The notes: generated from the sequence alone by a model not told the origin. Positions 1-8,322 are shown, counted from the first letter of the stretch. The stretch is DNA of 64,000 bases from Mycobacterium angelicum (GCF_002086155.1 NZ_MVHE01000027.1:1-64000); one strand, 5' to 3'. Translations and numbers: made by a program.

Positions 1-1583
1 ACCCCGCCGACTCCGTTGCTCACCGAACCGCCACCGGCACCCCCGGCGCCGCCGGTGCCCCACAGTCCGGCAGGCCCACCCACGCCACCGGTTTCGCCGG
101 AACCGCCCGACCCGCCGGCCCCGCCGTCGCCCAGCAAAAGTCCACCCGGTCCGCCTGGATTTCCGGTTCCCGGGGCACCGGGCAGGCCGTTGCCGATCAG
201 TGGGCGTCCGAACAATGTCTGGGCCGGCGCATTGATCATGGCCATCCCCTGCTGCTGCAGCACGTGGATCGGCGAGCTGCTGGTCGGCGCGTTGAACCCG
301 TCTGCACCGATCAATCGCCCGGCGGTGCCGCCGGCGCCGTCGCCGCCCAGCGTGGGCCCGGTTCCGCCGTTGCCGCCGTTGCCGCCATTACCGATCAGCA
401 CGGCGTCGCCTCCGGTGCCACCGGCGCCACCGACCGTGGCGCCCTGCCCGCCGGAACCGCCCGCACCGCCGTTGCCGAACAGCAAACCGCCTTTACCGCC
501 GGCACCGCCGGACCCGGCGAGCCCGGCGAAGCCGGCCGCCACCGCCGCCCCGCCGGTGCCACCCGCACCGCCGTTGCCGAGTAGCAGCGCATCGCCGCCG
601 GTCCCGCCGGCGCCGCCCTGCACCACGCCGGCTCCGCCCGCCCCGCCGACACCGCCGTTCGAGAGCAGCAGACCGCCGCCACCGCCGTGCCCGCCGTTAC
701 CGCCGGCCACTTCGCCGAATCCGCCGTCGCCGCCCGCGCCGCCGGAACCGAAGACCCGGCCACCGGAGCCGCCGGTGCCCCCGCCGCCGCCGGTGCCCAG
801 TGAGCCGAATCCGCCGGCTCCGCCCGAGCCGCCGGCGCCGGCAAGCAGACCGCCGTGGCCGCCGGCTCCGCCGGTGCCCCCGGTATTGCCGCTGCCGCCG
901 AGTCCGCCGATGCCGCCGCCGCCGAACAAGCCGCCGCTTCCGCCATTGCCGCCGTTGCCGGCCACCGTGGCGCTACCGCCCCCGCCGCCGGCTCCACCGT
1001 GGCCCCATAGCCAGCCGCCGGCACCGCCATTGCCGCCGTTACCGGCGTTGCCGGTTGGTGAGCTTCCCCCGGGACCGCCGGCGCCGCCGGCACCCAGCAA
1101 TCCGGCCGCGCCGCCGTTACCGCCGCTTTGCCCGGGAGCGCCCGACCCGCCGGCGCCGCCATCGCCCAGTAACCATCCGCCGGGCGTGCCGTCTGCTCCC
1201 GTACCCGGAGTGCCGTTAGTGCCATTGCCGATCAATGGACGCCCGGTCAGCGTTTGGACCGGTGCGTTGATCGCGTTGAGCAGTTGCTGCAGCGGCGACG
1301 CGTTGGCGGATTCGGCGCCGGCATAGGCCCCGGCGCCGGAGGTCAGTGCGTCCACGAACTGCCGATGGACCGCCGCTGCCCGCTGACTCAGCGATTGAAA
1401 ATCCAGGGCATGTCCGGAGAACACGGCCGCGATCGCTGCCGAGACTTCGTCTTCGGCGGCGGTCAGCATCGTTGTCGTGGGAGCTGCCGCTGCCGTGGTG
1501 GCCGCGCTCAATGTCGAACCGACTGCGGCCAGATCAGCGGCGGCCGTGGCCAGCGCCTCGGGGGCGGCCATCACGAATAACAT
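1..1583 (-). CDS. PE_PGRS family protein (3' end beyond window)
   Basis: Start ATG at 1583..1581 opens MLFVMAAPEALATAAADLA, a classic PE N-terminus (residues 1 to about 97). The linker INAPVQTLTGRPLIGNG follows at residue 105. The rest is glycine-rich GGAGG/GGNGG repeats, open to the window edge, so at least 527 residues are seen and the C-terminus is missing. The frame is intact: PE start, first linker and inner linker all lie in one phase. Oddity: a second linker-like block (MINAPAQTLFGRPLIGNG) begins at residue 449, preceded by a PIHVLQQQ stretch, so the linker-plus-PGRS unit appears twice. PE proteins are usually exported by type VII secretion and surface-associated; that role is family knowledge. 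Proline-rich plus-strand frames here are antisense shadows. Confidence 0.93.
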   Translation of the reverse strand, partial: MLFVMAAPEALATAAADLAAVGSTLSAATTAAAAPTTTMLTAAEDEVSAAIAAVFSGHALDFQSLSQRAAAVHRQFVDALTSGAGAYAGAESANASPLQQLLNAINAPVQTLTGRPLIGNGTNGTPGTGADGTPGGWLLGDGGAGGSGAPGQSGGNGGAAGLLGAGGAGGPGGSSPTGNAGNGGNGGAGGWLWGHGGAGGGGGSATVAGNGGNGGSGGLFGGGGIGGLGGSGNTGGTGGAGGHGGLLAGAGGSGGAGGFGSLGTGGGGGTGGSGGRVFGSGGAGGDGGFGEVAGGNGGHGGGGGLLLSNGGVGGAGGAGVVQGGAGGTGGDALLLGNGGAGGTGGAAVAAGFAGLAGSGGAGGKGGLLFGNGGAGGSGGQGATVGGAGGTGGDAVLIGNGGNGGNGGTGPTLGGDGAGGTAGRLIGADGFNAPTSSSPIHVLQQQGMAMINAPAQTLFGRPLIGNGLPGAPGTGNPGGPGGLLLGDGGAGGSGGSGETGGVGGPAGLWGTGGAGGAGGGSVSNGVGG

Positions 1584-1639
1584 GCGGGCACCTTCCAGCA
1601 AAGCTCGGCCCGTTACGGCATGGCCAGAAGCGGGGTTGT

Positions 1640-1669
1640 CTGGTCAGAGAGTATTACTTCTCTGGCCAG
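1640..1669. terminator. 11-bp-stem hairpin between the acyl-CoA dehydrogenase operon and PE_PGRS
   Basis: CTGGTCAGAGA (1640-1650) pairs with TCTCTGGCCAG (1659-1669) across an 8-nt loop with one mismatch. It lies between the end of the upstream minus-strand operon (1716) and the PE_PGRS start (1583). It could end the operon transcript or sit in the PE_PGRS leader. There is no T-run, so the terminator call is tentative. Confidence 0.35.
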
Positions 1670-1715
1670 GACAGGCCGGAAAGTTGGGCAACTGGCTGCG
1701 TGTCCGCCCCGGACG

Positions 1716-2873
1716 TCAGTGAAAGGCCGCCAAGCCGGTAATGGCGTGACCCAGCACCAGCGTGTGAACCTCGCTGGTGCCCTCATAGGTGAGCACCGAC
1801 TCGAGGTTGGCCATATGGCGCATTACCGGGTAGTCGAGGGTGATTCCGTTGGCGCCCAATATTGTTCGGGCCATCCGCGCCACATCCAGTGCCTTGCGCA
1901 CGTTGTGCAGCTTGCCGAAGCTCACCTGTTCGGGCTGTAGCTGACCGGCATCTTTGAGCCGGCCCAGATGCAGGGCCAACAGATAGCAGAGGTTGACCTC
2001 GGTGAGCATCTCGACCAGCTTGTGCTGGGTGAGCTGGAATCCGGCGATCGGTCGGCCGAATTGCGTTCTGCTACCGGCATAGTCGAGCGCGGCCTCGTAG
2101 CAGGCGCGGGCGGCTCCGACCGCGCCCCAGATGATTCCGAATCGGGCTTCGGTAAGGCAGGACAGCGGTGCCCGCAGACCGCGGGCCTCGGGAAGCATGG
2201 CATCCAGCGGCAGCCGGCAATCCTCGAAGGCCAGCTCCGCGGTGGTCGATGCACGCAGCGACAGCTTGTGCCGGATCTCGCGCGCCGTGAAGCCAGAGGT
2301 GTTGCGCGGCAACACGAATCCGCGGATGCCGTCGGGCGTCTTCGCCCAGATCACCGCCACGTCGGCGATATCGCCGTTGGTGATCCACATCTTGGCGCCG
2401 TTGAGGACCCACTCGTCGCCCTCGCGCCGAGCGGTCGTGCGCATGCCGGCGGGATCGCTGCCCGCGTCGGGCTCGGTGAGTCCGAAGCATCCGACGGCCG
2501 CGCCCCGCGCCATCGAGGGCAACCAGGTTTGCTTCTGCTGCTCGCTGCCGTACCGCCAGATCGCGAACATGGCCAGCGATCCCTGCACGGACACGAAGCT
2601 GCGTAACCCACTGTCGCCGGCCTCGAGCTCCATGCATGCCAGGCCGTAGGAGACGGCGCTCATACCGGGGCAGTCGTAGCCGTGCAGGTGCATGCCGAGT
2701 AGGCCGAGTTCGCCCGCGGCGGTGGGGAATCCGGGGGGCAGGTAGCCTTCGGCGTAAGCTTCGGGCATCCGGGACAGCAGGTCGCGGCGGACATAGGCAC
2801 GAACGGTGTCGCGGATCAGTCTTTCCTCATCCGACAAGCCGCCGTCGATGGTCAAGAAATCGTGGGCACTCAT
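1716..2873 (-). CDS. Glutaryl-CoA dehydrogenase-like acyl-CoA dehydrogenase
   Basis: 385 aa, full length for the ACAD family. FAD/substrate signatures seen: CFGLTEPDAGSDP, KMWITNG, SRTQFGRP, and a C-terminal TYEGTSEVH with the catalytic Glu of the glutaryl/isovaleryl type. The segment DSGLRSFVSVQGSL matches the glutaryl-CoA dehydrogenase region whose Arg binds the substrate carboxylate, so a dicarboxylyl-CoA substrate is likely. The start ATG has AAAGGA upstream and lies 10 nt after the CoA-transferase stop, so the two are cotranscribed. A CoA-transferase, this dehydrogenase and a LysR regulator resemble the bacterial glutarate-degradation set (gcdG, gcdH, gcdR). The two extra operon genes are not part of that set, so the real substrate is uncertain. 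Confidence 0.9.
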   Translation of the reverse strand: MSAHDFLTIDGGLSDEERLIRDTVRAYVRRDLLSRMPEAYAEGYLPPGFPTAAGELGLLGMHLHGYDCPGMSAVSYGLACMELEAGDSGLRSFVSVQGSLAMFAIWRYGSEQQKQTWLPSMARGAAVGCFGLTEPDAGSDPAGMRTTARREGDEWVLNGAKMWITNGDIADVAVIWAKTPDGIRGFVLPRNTSGFTAREIRHKLSLRASTTAELAFEDCRLPLDAMLPEARGLRAPLSCLTEARFGIIWGAVGAARACYEAALDYAGSRTQFGRPIAGFQLTQHKLVEMLTEVNLCYLLALHLGRLKDAGQLQPEQVSFGKLHNVRKALDVARMARTILGANGITLDYPVMRHMANLESVLTYEGTSEVHTLVLGHAITGLAAFH

Positions 2874-2883
2874 TGTGTTCCTT

Positions 2884-4056
2884 TCAGGCTGTTCGGCGGC
2901 CGGCGAGGCCGGCGAGCCAGCTGCGGATCGCGCTGGTGTGTTCGCCCAGCCGCGGTGCCCTGGTGCGGTAGGTAACGGGTGTGGCGGACAGCTTGATCGG
3001 GCTGGCTACCTGGGGACCGGGACCTTCGCCGTCTTCGGTGTCGCGCAGCGGTTGCAGGCCGAGTTGTTCAGCCAGGGCGAAGGCCTCGGCGATGTTGTTG
3101 ACCGCACCGGCCGGCACGCCGAGTTCGGGCAGAATTCTCGACCAGTACTTGCCGGAGTTGGGGGCCAACGCGGTTTCCAGGTACTCGCGCAACAGAACCC
3201 GGTTGCGCACCCGCAGTTCGTTGGTGGCGAAGCGCTGATCCTGCGCCAGGTGGGCGATGTCCAGGGCGCCGCAGAGTTGGGCGAACTGCTTGTCATTGCC
3301 CACCGCCAGCACGATCATTCCGTCACCGGTCCGATAGGTGTCATAGGGCGCGATGCTGGCATGTCCGTTGCCCATCGCGCGCGGAACCTCGCCCGCCAGA
3401 ACGTAACTGGCGGATTGGTTGGCCAGCGCCGACAGCAGCGCCGACATCAGGTTGATCTCGACGTACTGGCCGCGCCCGTGCTGGTCGCGTTCGCGCAGCG
3501 CCGCCAGAATGCCGACCGTGGCGAACAGGCCGGCCAGCACGTCGACCAGCGCCACCCCGACCTTGGTCGGCGTCTCGGGGTTCGGCCCGGTGATGCTCAT
3601 CAACCCGCCCAGCGCCTGCACCAGCAGGTCGTATCCGGCCAGGCTGCCGCCTTCGCCCGATCCGAACGCCGAGATGCTGCAGTAGACCACTGTCGGGTTG
3701 GCCCGGCGAATGGTGGATTCGTCCAATCCGAACCGCGCCATGGTGCCGGGGCGGAAGTTCTCCACCACTACGTCGGCGCGCTCGGCGAGCGTCTTCGCCG
3801 TCTGCAAGTCCTCGGGGTCGCGCAGATCGAGGACGATGCTGCGCTTGTTGCGGTTGACGCCGAGGTAGTAGGTGCTGTCGTCGTCGACGAACGGCGGACC
3901 CCAGGCTCGGGTGTCGTCGCCTTCGGGGCGTTCGATCTTGATGATGTCAGCGCCCAGGTCACCGAGGGTCATCGTGCAGAACGGTCCGGCCAGTATCCGC
4001 GAGAAGTCGACCACCAACAGCTTCGAAAGGGGTGGCGGTGCATGATGATTCGTCAT
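2884..4056 (-). CDS. Class III (CaiB/BaiF) acyl-CoA transferase
   Basis: 390 aa, normal for family III CoA-transferases. Seen: LLVVDFSRILAGPFCTMTLGDLGADIIKIE at the N-terminus (given here only as the family's opening block, residues about 11-40), NRNKRSIVLDL, and VVENFRPGTMARFGLD. The catalytic Asp is expected near YDLLVQALGG/MSITG in the middle. It moves CoA between acids and acyl-CoAs. Its start overlaps the stop of the CGSC gene as ATGA (4053..4056), so translation is coupled. With the following glutaryl-CoA-dehydrogenase-like gene it probably activates the acid that the dehydrogenase oxidises. The substrate is not shown by sequence. Confidence 0.9.
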   Translation of the reverse strand: MTNHHAPPPLSKLLVVDFSRILAGPFCTMTLGDLGADIIKIERPEGDDTRAWGPPFVDDDSTYYLGVNRNKRSIVLDLRDPEDLQTAKTLAERADVVVENFRPGTMARFGLDESTIRRANPTVVYCSISAFGSGEGGSLAGYDLLVQALGGLMSITGPNPETPTKVGVALVDVLAGLFATVGILAALRERDQHGRGQYVEINLMSALLSALANQSASYVLAGEVPRAMGNGHASIAPYDTYRTGDGMIVLAVGNDKQFAQLCGALDIAHLAQDQRFATNELRVRNRVLLREYLETALAPNSGKYWSRILPELGVPAGAVNNIAEAFALAEQLGLQPLRDTEDGEGPGPQVASPIKLSATPVTYRTRAPRLGEHTSAIRSWLAGLAGRRTA

Positions 4057-4619
4057 TTGGCGGCGGCCTCCAGCAGGTGACCGTTGGCGGCGGCGCCGAA
4101 CCAGATCCGCCGGGCCTGTGCGGCGATCTCGGCGGCCCGGCCGTCGAGTTGCTCGAGCGTCAGGCTGCTGATCGGGTGGGTGGCCACCGCGGGCTCCAGA
4201 CCGGCCATCCCCCGCGACTCACGCTGCAAGCGCGCCTCCAATTCGAACTCGGTGGTGACGATGACAACCGTGGGCACCCCAGCCGCCTCCAGGCGCACTC
4301 CGTCGTTGACACACGCCGAGCAGCACGATCCGCAGTCGCCGATCGCCGTGAGCGCGACGTCGTTCTCGGCGGCGATCTGGCTGATCAACTCCGGACTGGC
4401 GTCGGAGGAGAAGTGGTGCTTGTCGTAGTAGGTGACCGAGGCGAAAGTGATTCCGTGCTCGGTCAATTCACGCACCGTGGCACGCAACAGCTTGGCGGCG
4501 TTCCATTTGGTGTTGCTCAGCACGCCCAGGCGCAAGCCCTCGATGCCGGTCGACCGCGGGGCCATCGGGATGGCCGTTACCTCGACCACGCCGCACGGGT
4601 CATAGATGTAGTCGTTCAT
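4053..4619 (-). CDS. UGSC-family protein, cysteine form (CGSC motif)
   Basis: 188 aa from ATG 4619..4617, chosen because GAGGAGAG lies just upstream; a longer frame from 4673 would run into the upstream gene. The centre holds AIGDCGSCCSACV: the CGSC sits where UGSC-family (seleno)proteins carry Sec-Gly-Ser-Cys. Around it are Rossmann-like strands (LRLGVLSNTKWNAAK, VPTVVIVTTEF). The C-G-S-C(-C) cluster suggests a redox or thiol-chemistry site. The name rests on my recollection of the UGSC motif; the reaction is unknown. It is embedded between an unrecognised 371-aa protein (26-nt gap) and the CoA-transferase (ATGA overlap), so it works in the same pathway. Confidence 0.7.
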   Translation of the reverse strand: MNDYIYDPCGVVEVTAIPMAPRSTGIEGLRLGVLSNTKWNAAKLLRATVRELTEHGITFASVTYYDKHHFSSDASPELISQIAAENDVALTAIGDCGSCCSACVNDGVRLEAAGVPTVVIVTTEFELEARLQRESRGMAGLEPAVATHPISSLTLEQLDGRAAEIAAQARRIWFGAAANGHLLEAAAK

Positions 4620-4645
4620 TTCTTCTCTCCTCAGACTGGTCGTGA

Positions 4646-5761
4646 TCACAGGCGGCAGGCGCCGTCGGAGCAATCAAGTTCGCGGACGCTGGCACTGGCC
4701 GCCTGGTCGGCGTGGCCCTCGATGGCGCGCAGCACCGGTGTGGTCGCCGTGCTCCAGCCGGGCAGGAAGGCGGAGAATCGGCCGGCGGCGCCGCCGGCGA
4801 CGAACAGATGAATGTCGTCGGGCGTGAACACAATTGGTAGCTTGCGACCCGAAACCCGGGGGTACCACTTGGGCAGATTGCGGTTATAGGTGTGTCCGCC
4901 GGGCGGGGCGTAGCGATCCCCGTAGCTCACGTCGTCCCAATCGTTGGTGCCGTTGAACCACAGGTAGCGGCGGACGTCGTCACGGCTCCAGCCGAAGGAG
5001 GCGATGGTGCGGGCATGCTCCACCCCGATGACCACCGTGCAGGACCCGCCCAGCACCGCGTTGTTGTGCGCGATGGTGCTCATGGCCGACGCAATGGAGT
5101 CCAGGATCCCCTGCGGGTCATCGGAAATGTGGTTGGTGACGCTGTGCGGGGCTTCGGCGCCGATCACCAGGACGGTGCTGTCTTCGGGGGCGTAGCCGTG
5201 CTCGACGTGGTAGGGCGCCCACGGACTGGCCTCTTCGTTTTCGGCGATGCAGAAGGTGTACTTGCCGGGATGGCCCAGCGTGCTCTTGTCGAGTTCGCCC
5301 GCGATGCCGCCGCCGACGCTGAGCAGGATCAGCCGAACGGCGCGGCCGATCGTGGCATTGGCGCGGTTGCCTGAGCCGAAAACGTTTCCGCCGGAGTTCA
5401 TTCCGATCTCGCGGGCAATGGGGCCATTGACGACCACCAGCGGCGAGACGACGTGGGTGGTGGCCTGAATGCCGTTGAGGTTGAACCGTGCGTCGGCCAA
5501 TGCCAGGATTGCGGCGCGGACGACGGGGGCGTACTCGGGCTTGCATCCGGCCATCACCATGTTCACGGCCAGCAGCTCACGGGTCAGGCTGCCCCACCGC
5601 GGCGGAATGCGGGCCACGAGTTCTTTTGGCTTGCCACCCAATACGTCCAGCACGGCCGCAACGCGCTCGGGCGTCGGGGGGACCACTGGCAGGCCGTCGC
5701 TCCACGGCTGGTCGAAGTAGTACTCGACGAGATCGCGTTCCTCGGTGATCACAGCGGTCAT
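4646..5761 (-). CDS. Conserved hypothetical protein, first gene of the CGSC operon
   Basis: 371 aa; start ATG preceded by AGGAGG. I do not recognise a named domain. Visible features: an N-terminal LPVVPPTPERVAAVLD block; a glycine-rich core GMNSGGNVFGSGNRANATIG and SVGGGIAGELDKS; CIAENEEASPWAPYH; and a C-terminal end CSDGACRL with two Cys. No signal peptide or clear membrane helix. My impression is that UGSC-family genes often neighbour a protein of this type, possibly as a two-part enzyme, but that is recollection. It is the promoter-proximal gene, divergent from LysR, and its leader contains the repeated CTACGT half-sites. Confidence 0.8.
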   Translation of the reverse strand: MTAVITEERDLVEYYFDQPWSDGLPVVPPTPERVAAVLDVLGGKPKELVARIPPRWGSLTRELLAVNMVMAGCKPEYAPVVRAAILALADARFNLNGIQATTHVVSPLVVVNGPIAREIGMNSGGNVFGSGNRANATIGRAVRLILLSVGGGIAGELDKSTLGHPGKYTFCIAENEEASPWAPYHVEHGYAPEDSTVLVIGAEAPHSVTNHISDDPQGILDSIASAMSTIAHNNAVLGGSCTVVIGVEHARTIASFGWSRDDVRRYLWFNGTNDWDDVSYGDRYAPPGGHTYNRNLPKWYPRVSGRKLPIVFTPDDIHLFVAGGAAGRFSAFLPGWSTATTPVLRAIEGHADQAASASVRELDCSDGACRL

Positions 5762-5773
5762 TTGATTTGCCTC

Positions 5774-5820
5774 CTACGTTGCTCGTTGGGACCAACGTAG
5801 GTTCGCGACACCATCTACGT
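5774..5820. promoter_or_regulatory. Candidate LysR operator array (three CTACGT half-sites)
   Basis: CTACGTT at 5774-5780, its exact inverse AACGTAG at 5794-5800, and CTACGT again at 5815-5820, spaced about two helical turns apart. A smaller palindrome CGTTGG-GA-CCAACG (5784-5797) lies inside. The array fills the gap between the divergent 371-aa gene (ATG 5761) and lysR (ATG 5858), and the first half-site touches the 371-aa gene's ribosome site. This fits autoregulation plus activation by the adjacent LysR protein. The promoter-side DNA (5828-5857) is AT-rich for this genome. Confidence 0.6.
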
Positions 5821-5857
5821 CCAAGACATATTGATACAGCTATTATATTCTGCAGAT

Positions 5858-6829
5858 ATGGCAGATCCGGAGCTGCGGTTGCTGCGGTACTTCGTCACCG
5901 TCGCCGAGGAACGTCACTTCGGCCGCGCCGCCGAGCGGCTGCATATCGCCCAGCCGCCGCTGAGCCAGCAGATTCAGAAGCTCGAACGCCAACTGGGCGC
6001 CGAACTCATCGATCGATCCCGGCGCCCGATCGAGCTGACCGACGCCGGCAATGCACTGTTCGAGGAGGCCCGGCTCGCGCTTACGCACGCCGAGCGCGCC
6101 TTCGCGGCCGCACGCAGGGCGGCCACCGGGCATCTTGGCCATCTTCATATCGGTGCCCTGCAAGCCGCGGTGGACGGCGTCTTGTCCTACGTCATGCGCA
6201 CCCACCGGCGCGAGTATCCCGACGTCAAGCTCGAACTGACCGAGATGACCACCACCGAGCAGGTGGCCCAACTGGTCGAACACCGCCTCGACGTCGGCTT
6301 TGTGCGCGGGCCCGTCGACGAGCCGACGCTGACCATCCAGACGCTCATCGATGATCCCCTTGCCGCGGTCGTGTGCGAAGACGATCCGCTTACCGGCCAT
6401 GAGCGGATCGATCCGTCACAGCTGAAAGATCAGCCGATCGTGCTGTGGACACGCGCCGCGGCGAGCACCACCTACGCCGACGTGGTCGAGCTGTTCCGGC
6501 TGCACGACATCGATCCACCCGTCGTCGACGAGGTGCCGCGCATTCAGACGATTCTCGCGCTGGTGGCTTCCGGTGCGGGAATCGCCCTGCTGCCAACATC
6601 TTTCATCAATCTCAATCGCAAGGGTGTCCGGTTCGTCCCGCTGCACGGCCCACTGCCATACCGCCCGCTGGCCCTGGTTTGGCGCACCTCCAACCAATCA
6701 CCAAGCGTGCGTTGCTTTCTCGACGTCGCCAGGCAGTCGGCTCCCCAATACCTGCGGGACCTCAGCGAGCACTATCCGCAGCTCGCGTCGAAACCGCACG
6801 ACGTCAGTCGTCCAGCATCCCGTCGATGA
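5858..6829 (+). CDS. LysR-family transcriptional regulator
   Basis: 323 aa. The N-terminal winged HTH is clear: LRLLRYFVTVAEERHFGRAA then AQPPLSQQIQKLERQLG. The periplasmic-binding-like effector domain follows (about residues 90-295). The ATG at 5858 is preferred over the upstream TTG at 5831 because MADPELRLLRYF is the normal family beginning; no strong ribosome site is seen, so the message may be nearly leaderless. It is divergent from the CGSC/CoA-transferase/acyl-CoA dehydrogenase operon, which it likely controls through the sites at 5774-5820. Its 3' end overlaps the convergent tetR gene by 26 bp. Confidence 0.93.
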   Translation: MADPELRLLRYFVTVAEERHFGRAAERLHIAQPPLSQQIQKLERQLGAELIDRSRRPIELTDAGNALFEEARLALTHAERAFAAARRAATGHLGHLHIGALQAAVDGVLSYVMRTHRREYPDVKLELTEMTTTEQVAQLVEHRLDVGFVRGPVDEPTLTIQTLIDDPLAAVVCEDDPLTGHERIDPSQLKDQPIVLWTRAAASTTYADVVELFRLHDIDPPVVDEVPRIQTILALVASGAGIALLPTSFINLNRKGVRFVPLHGPLPYRPLALVWRTSNQSPSVRCFLDVARQSAPQYLRDLSEHYPQLASKPHDVSRPASRR

Positions 6830-7409
6830 GCCGGCGCAGCACCTGCCGGATTTCCCGACGGGCCCGCTTGGGATCCTCGGCGGTGGCAATGGCCATTGCC
6901 GCCTCGTCGAGCGCACCGATCATCACCGTCGCCAGCGGCCGTACCGGTTGCCGCGCCAATTGACCCGCCCGAACGGCCTCGGCGAGCAACTGCTCGGTCA
7001 TTCCGAGGCTGTAGCGCTGGGCCACCTCGCGGAAGCCGGCCCAGCCGAGCACCGCGGGCGCGTCGAGCAGGATCAGCTGGCGCACTTCGGGTTCGCCGGA
7101 CACTTCCAGCCAGGCATCGACAGCGGCGCGGATCGCATCGGCCGGCGACTCGGCCCCCGAGGACGCCACCAGCGTGGCCATCCGAGCCATCACGTCGTGC
7201 TCGACCGCCTCGACGACCTCGCGGAATAACGTTGCCTTGTCGGCGAATTGGTGGTACATCGCACCGCGGGTCAGACCCGCCTCTTTGGCGATCTCCGGCG
7301 TTCCGACCTCGGCGTAACCGCGTGCGCCCCACAGCTTGCGGGCGGCCGAGATCAACGCCTCACGGGTGGCCGCGGAGCGCTCTTCCTGGGTGCGTCTCTT
7401 GATTTCCAT
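6804..7409 (-). CDS. TetR-family transcriptional regulator
   Basis: 201 aa. N-terminal HTH: REALISAARKLWGARGY, then PEIAKEAGLTRGAMYHQFADK, the typical TetR recognition helix with the Y-HF cap. The C-terminal ligand domain is helical (about residues 75-195). It is divergent from the alpha/beta hydrolase at 7472; the 62-bp gap contains a near-perfect palindrome (7425-7447), so it most likely represses itself and the hydrolase. The 3' end overlaps the convergent lysR. Confidence 0.93.
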   Translation of the reverse strand: MEIKRRTQEERSAATREALISAARKLWGARGYAEVGTPEIAKEAGLTRGAMYHQFADKATLFREVVEAVEHDVMARMATLVASSGAESPADAIRAAVDAWLEVSGEPEVRQLILLDAPAVLGWAGFREVAQRYSLGMTEQLLAEAVRAGQLARQPVRPLATVMIGALDEAAMAIATAEDPKRARREIRQVLRRLIDGMLDD

Positions 7410-7424
7410 ACAACCTGTTGGTAA

Positions 7425-7447
7425 GTTACAGACAGCCTGTTTGTAAC
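7425..7447. promoter_or_regulatory. TetR operator, 23-bp palindrome
   Basis: GTTACAGACAG (7425-7435), one central C, then CTGTTTGTAAC (7437-7447): 11-bp arms with one mismatch. A third partial half-site, CTGTTGGTAAG, lies at 7415-7425. Position between divergent tetR and hydrolase starts makes it the expected operator. Confidence 0.75.
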
Positions 7448-7471
7448 TATATCTCGAAGTGGGGGTTATCC

Positions 7472-8302
7472 ATGTCGTCGATCGACATTAGTGCCGGAAC
7501 CATCCATTACGAAGCAACCGGACCCGAGGACGGCAGACCGGTTGTCTTCGTGCACGGGTACCTGATGGGCGGGCAGCTGTGGCGACCGGTGAGCGAGCGG
7601 CTCGCCGGTCACGGACTGCGCTGCATCGCCCCGACCTGGCCGCTGGGTGCCCATGCACAGCCACTGCGGCCCGGCGCGGATCGAACCATCGGCGGCGTCG
7701 CGCGCATGGTCGCCGACGTACTGGCCGCCCTCGACCTGCAGGACGTGGTGCTGGTCGGCAACGACACCGGAGGGGTGATCACGCAACTGGTCGCCGTCCA
7801 TCACCCCGAACGTCTGGGTGCTTTGGTTCTCACGAGCTGCGACGCGTTTGAGCACTTTCCGCCGCCGATCCTGAAACCGGTGATTCTGGCCGCAAAGTCG
7901 AAGACGTCGTTCCGGGCGGTGAGTCAGGCGATGCGGGCTCCGGTGGCCCGCAAGCGCGCCTTCGCCGGCCTGGCGCACCGCGACATCGACCAGCTCACCC
8001 AGGCCTGGGTGCGCCCCGGACTGTCCGATCCGCGGATCGCAGAGGATCTTCGCCAGTTCACCTTGTCGCTGCGCACCGAAGTGACGCTGCGGGTTGCCCA
8101 GCGGCTGCCGGAGTTCGACAAGCCGGCCCTCATCGCGTGGTCGGCCGACGACGAGTTCTTCCCGTTCGAAGACGGCGAGCGACTGGCCGCGACCATCCCG
8201 AACGCCCGTCTCGAGGTCATCGACGGCGCGCGGACGTTCTCGATGCTGGACCGCCCGGATCGACTTGCCGATCTGCTGTCGGCCATCGCAGTATCGGCAT
8301 AA
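7472..8302 (+). CDS. Alpha/beta hydrolase, haloalkane dehalogenase/epoxide hydrolase type, lacking the usual catalytic His
   Basis: 276 aa from ATG 7472, preceded by GTGGGGG. The fold is clear: VVFVHGYLMGG carries the HG oxyanion motif, and the nucleophile elbow is VGNDTGG, an Asp nucleophile as in dehalogenases and epoxide hydrolases. WSADDEFFP supplies the acid region. Oddity: where relatives have a GHF-P-ML motif with the catalytic His, this protein reads DGARTFSMLDRP, and the DNA codes Arg-Thr at that spot. Either another His serves or the protein is not a normal hydrolase. Controlled by the divergent TetR. Confidence 0.9.
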   Translation: MSSIDISAGTIHYEATGPEDGRPVVFVHGYLMGGQLWRPVSERLAGHGLRCIAPTWPLGAHAQPLRPGADRTIGGVARMVADVLAALDLQDVVLVGNDTGGVITQLVAVHHPERLGALVLTSCDAFEHFPPPILKPVILAAKSKTSFRAVSQAMRAPVARKRAFAGLAHRDIDQLTQAWVRPGLSDPRIAEDLRQFTLSLRTEVTLRVAQRLPEFDKPALIAWSADDEFFPFEDGERLAATIPNARLEVIDGARTFSMLDRPDRLADLLSAIAVSA

Positions 8303-8322
8303 GTCCCTACCGAAAGGCCCCT

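Noticed and set aside
16..1326. Long plus-strand Pro-rich open frame
   Set aside because: It is antisense to the Gly-rich PGRS repeats of the minus-strand PE_PGRS gene; GGC/GCC repeats keep all frames open.
2806..4080. 424-aa plus-strand frame
   Set aside because: Antisense to the CoA-transferase; no family motif.
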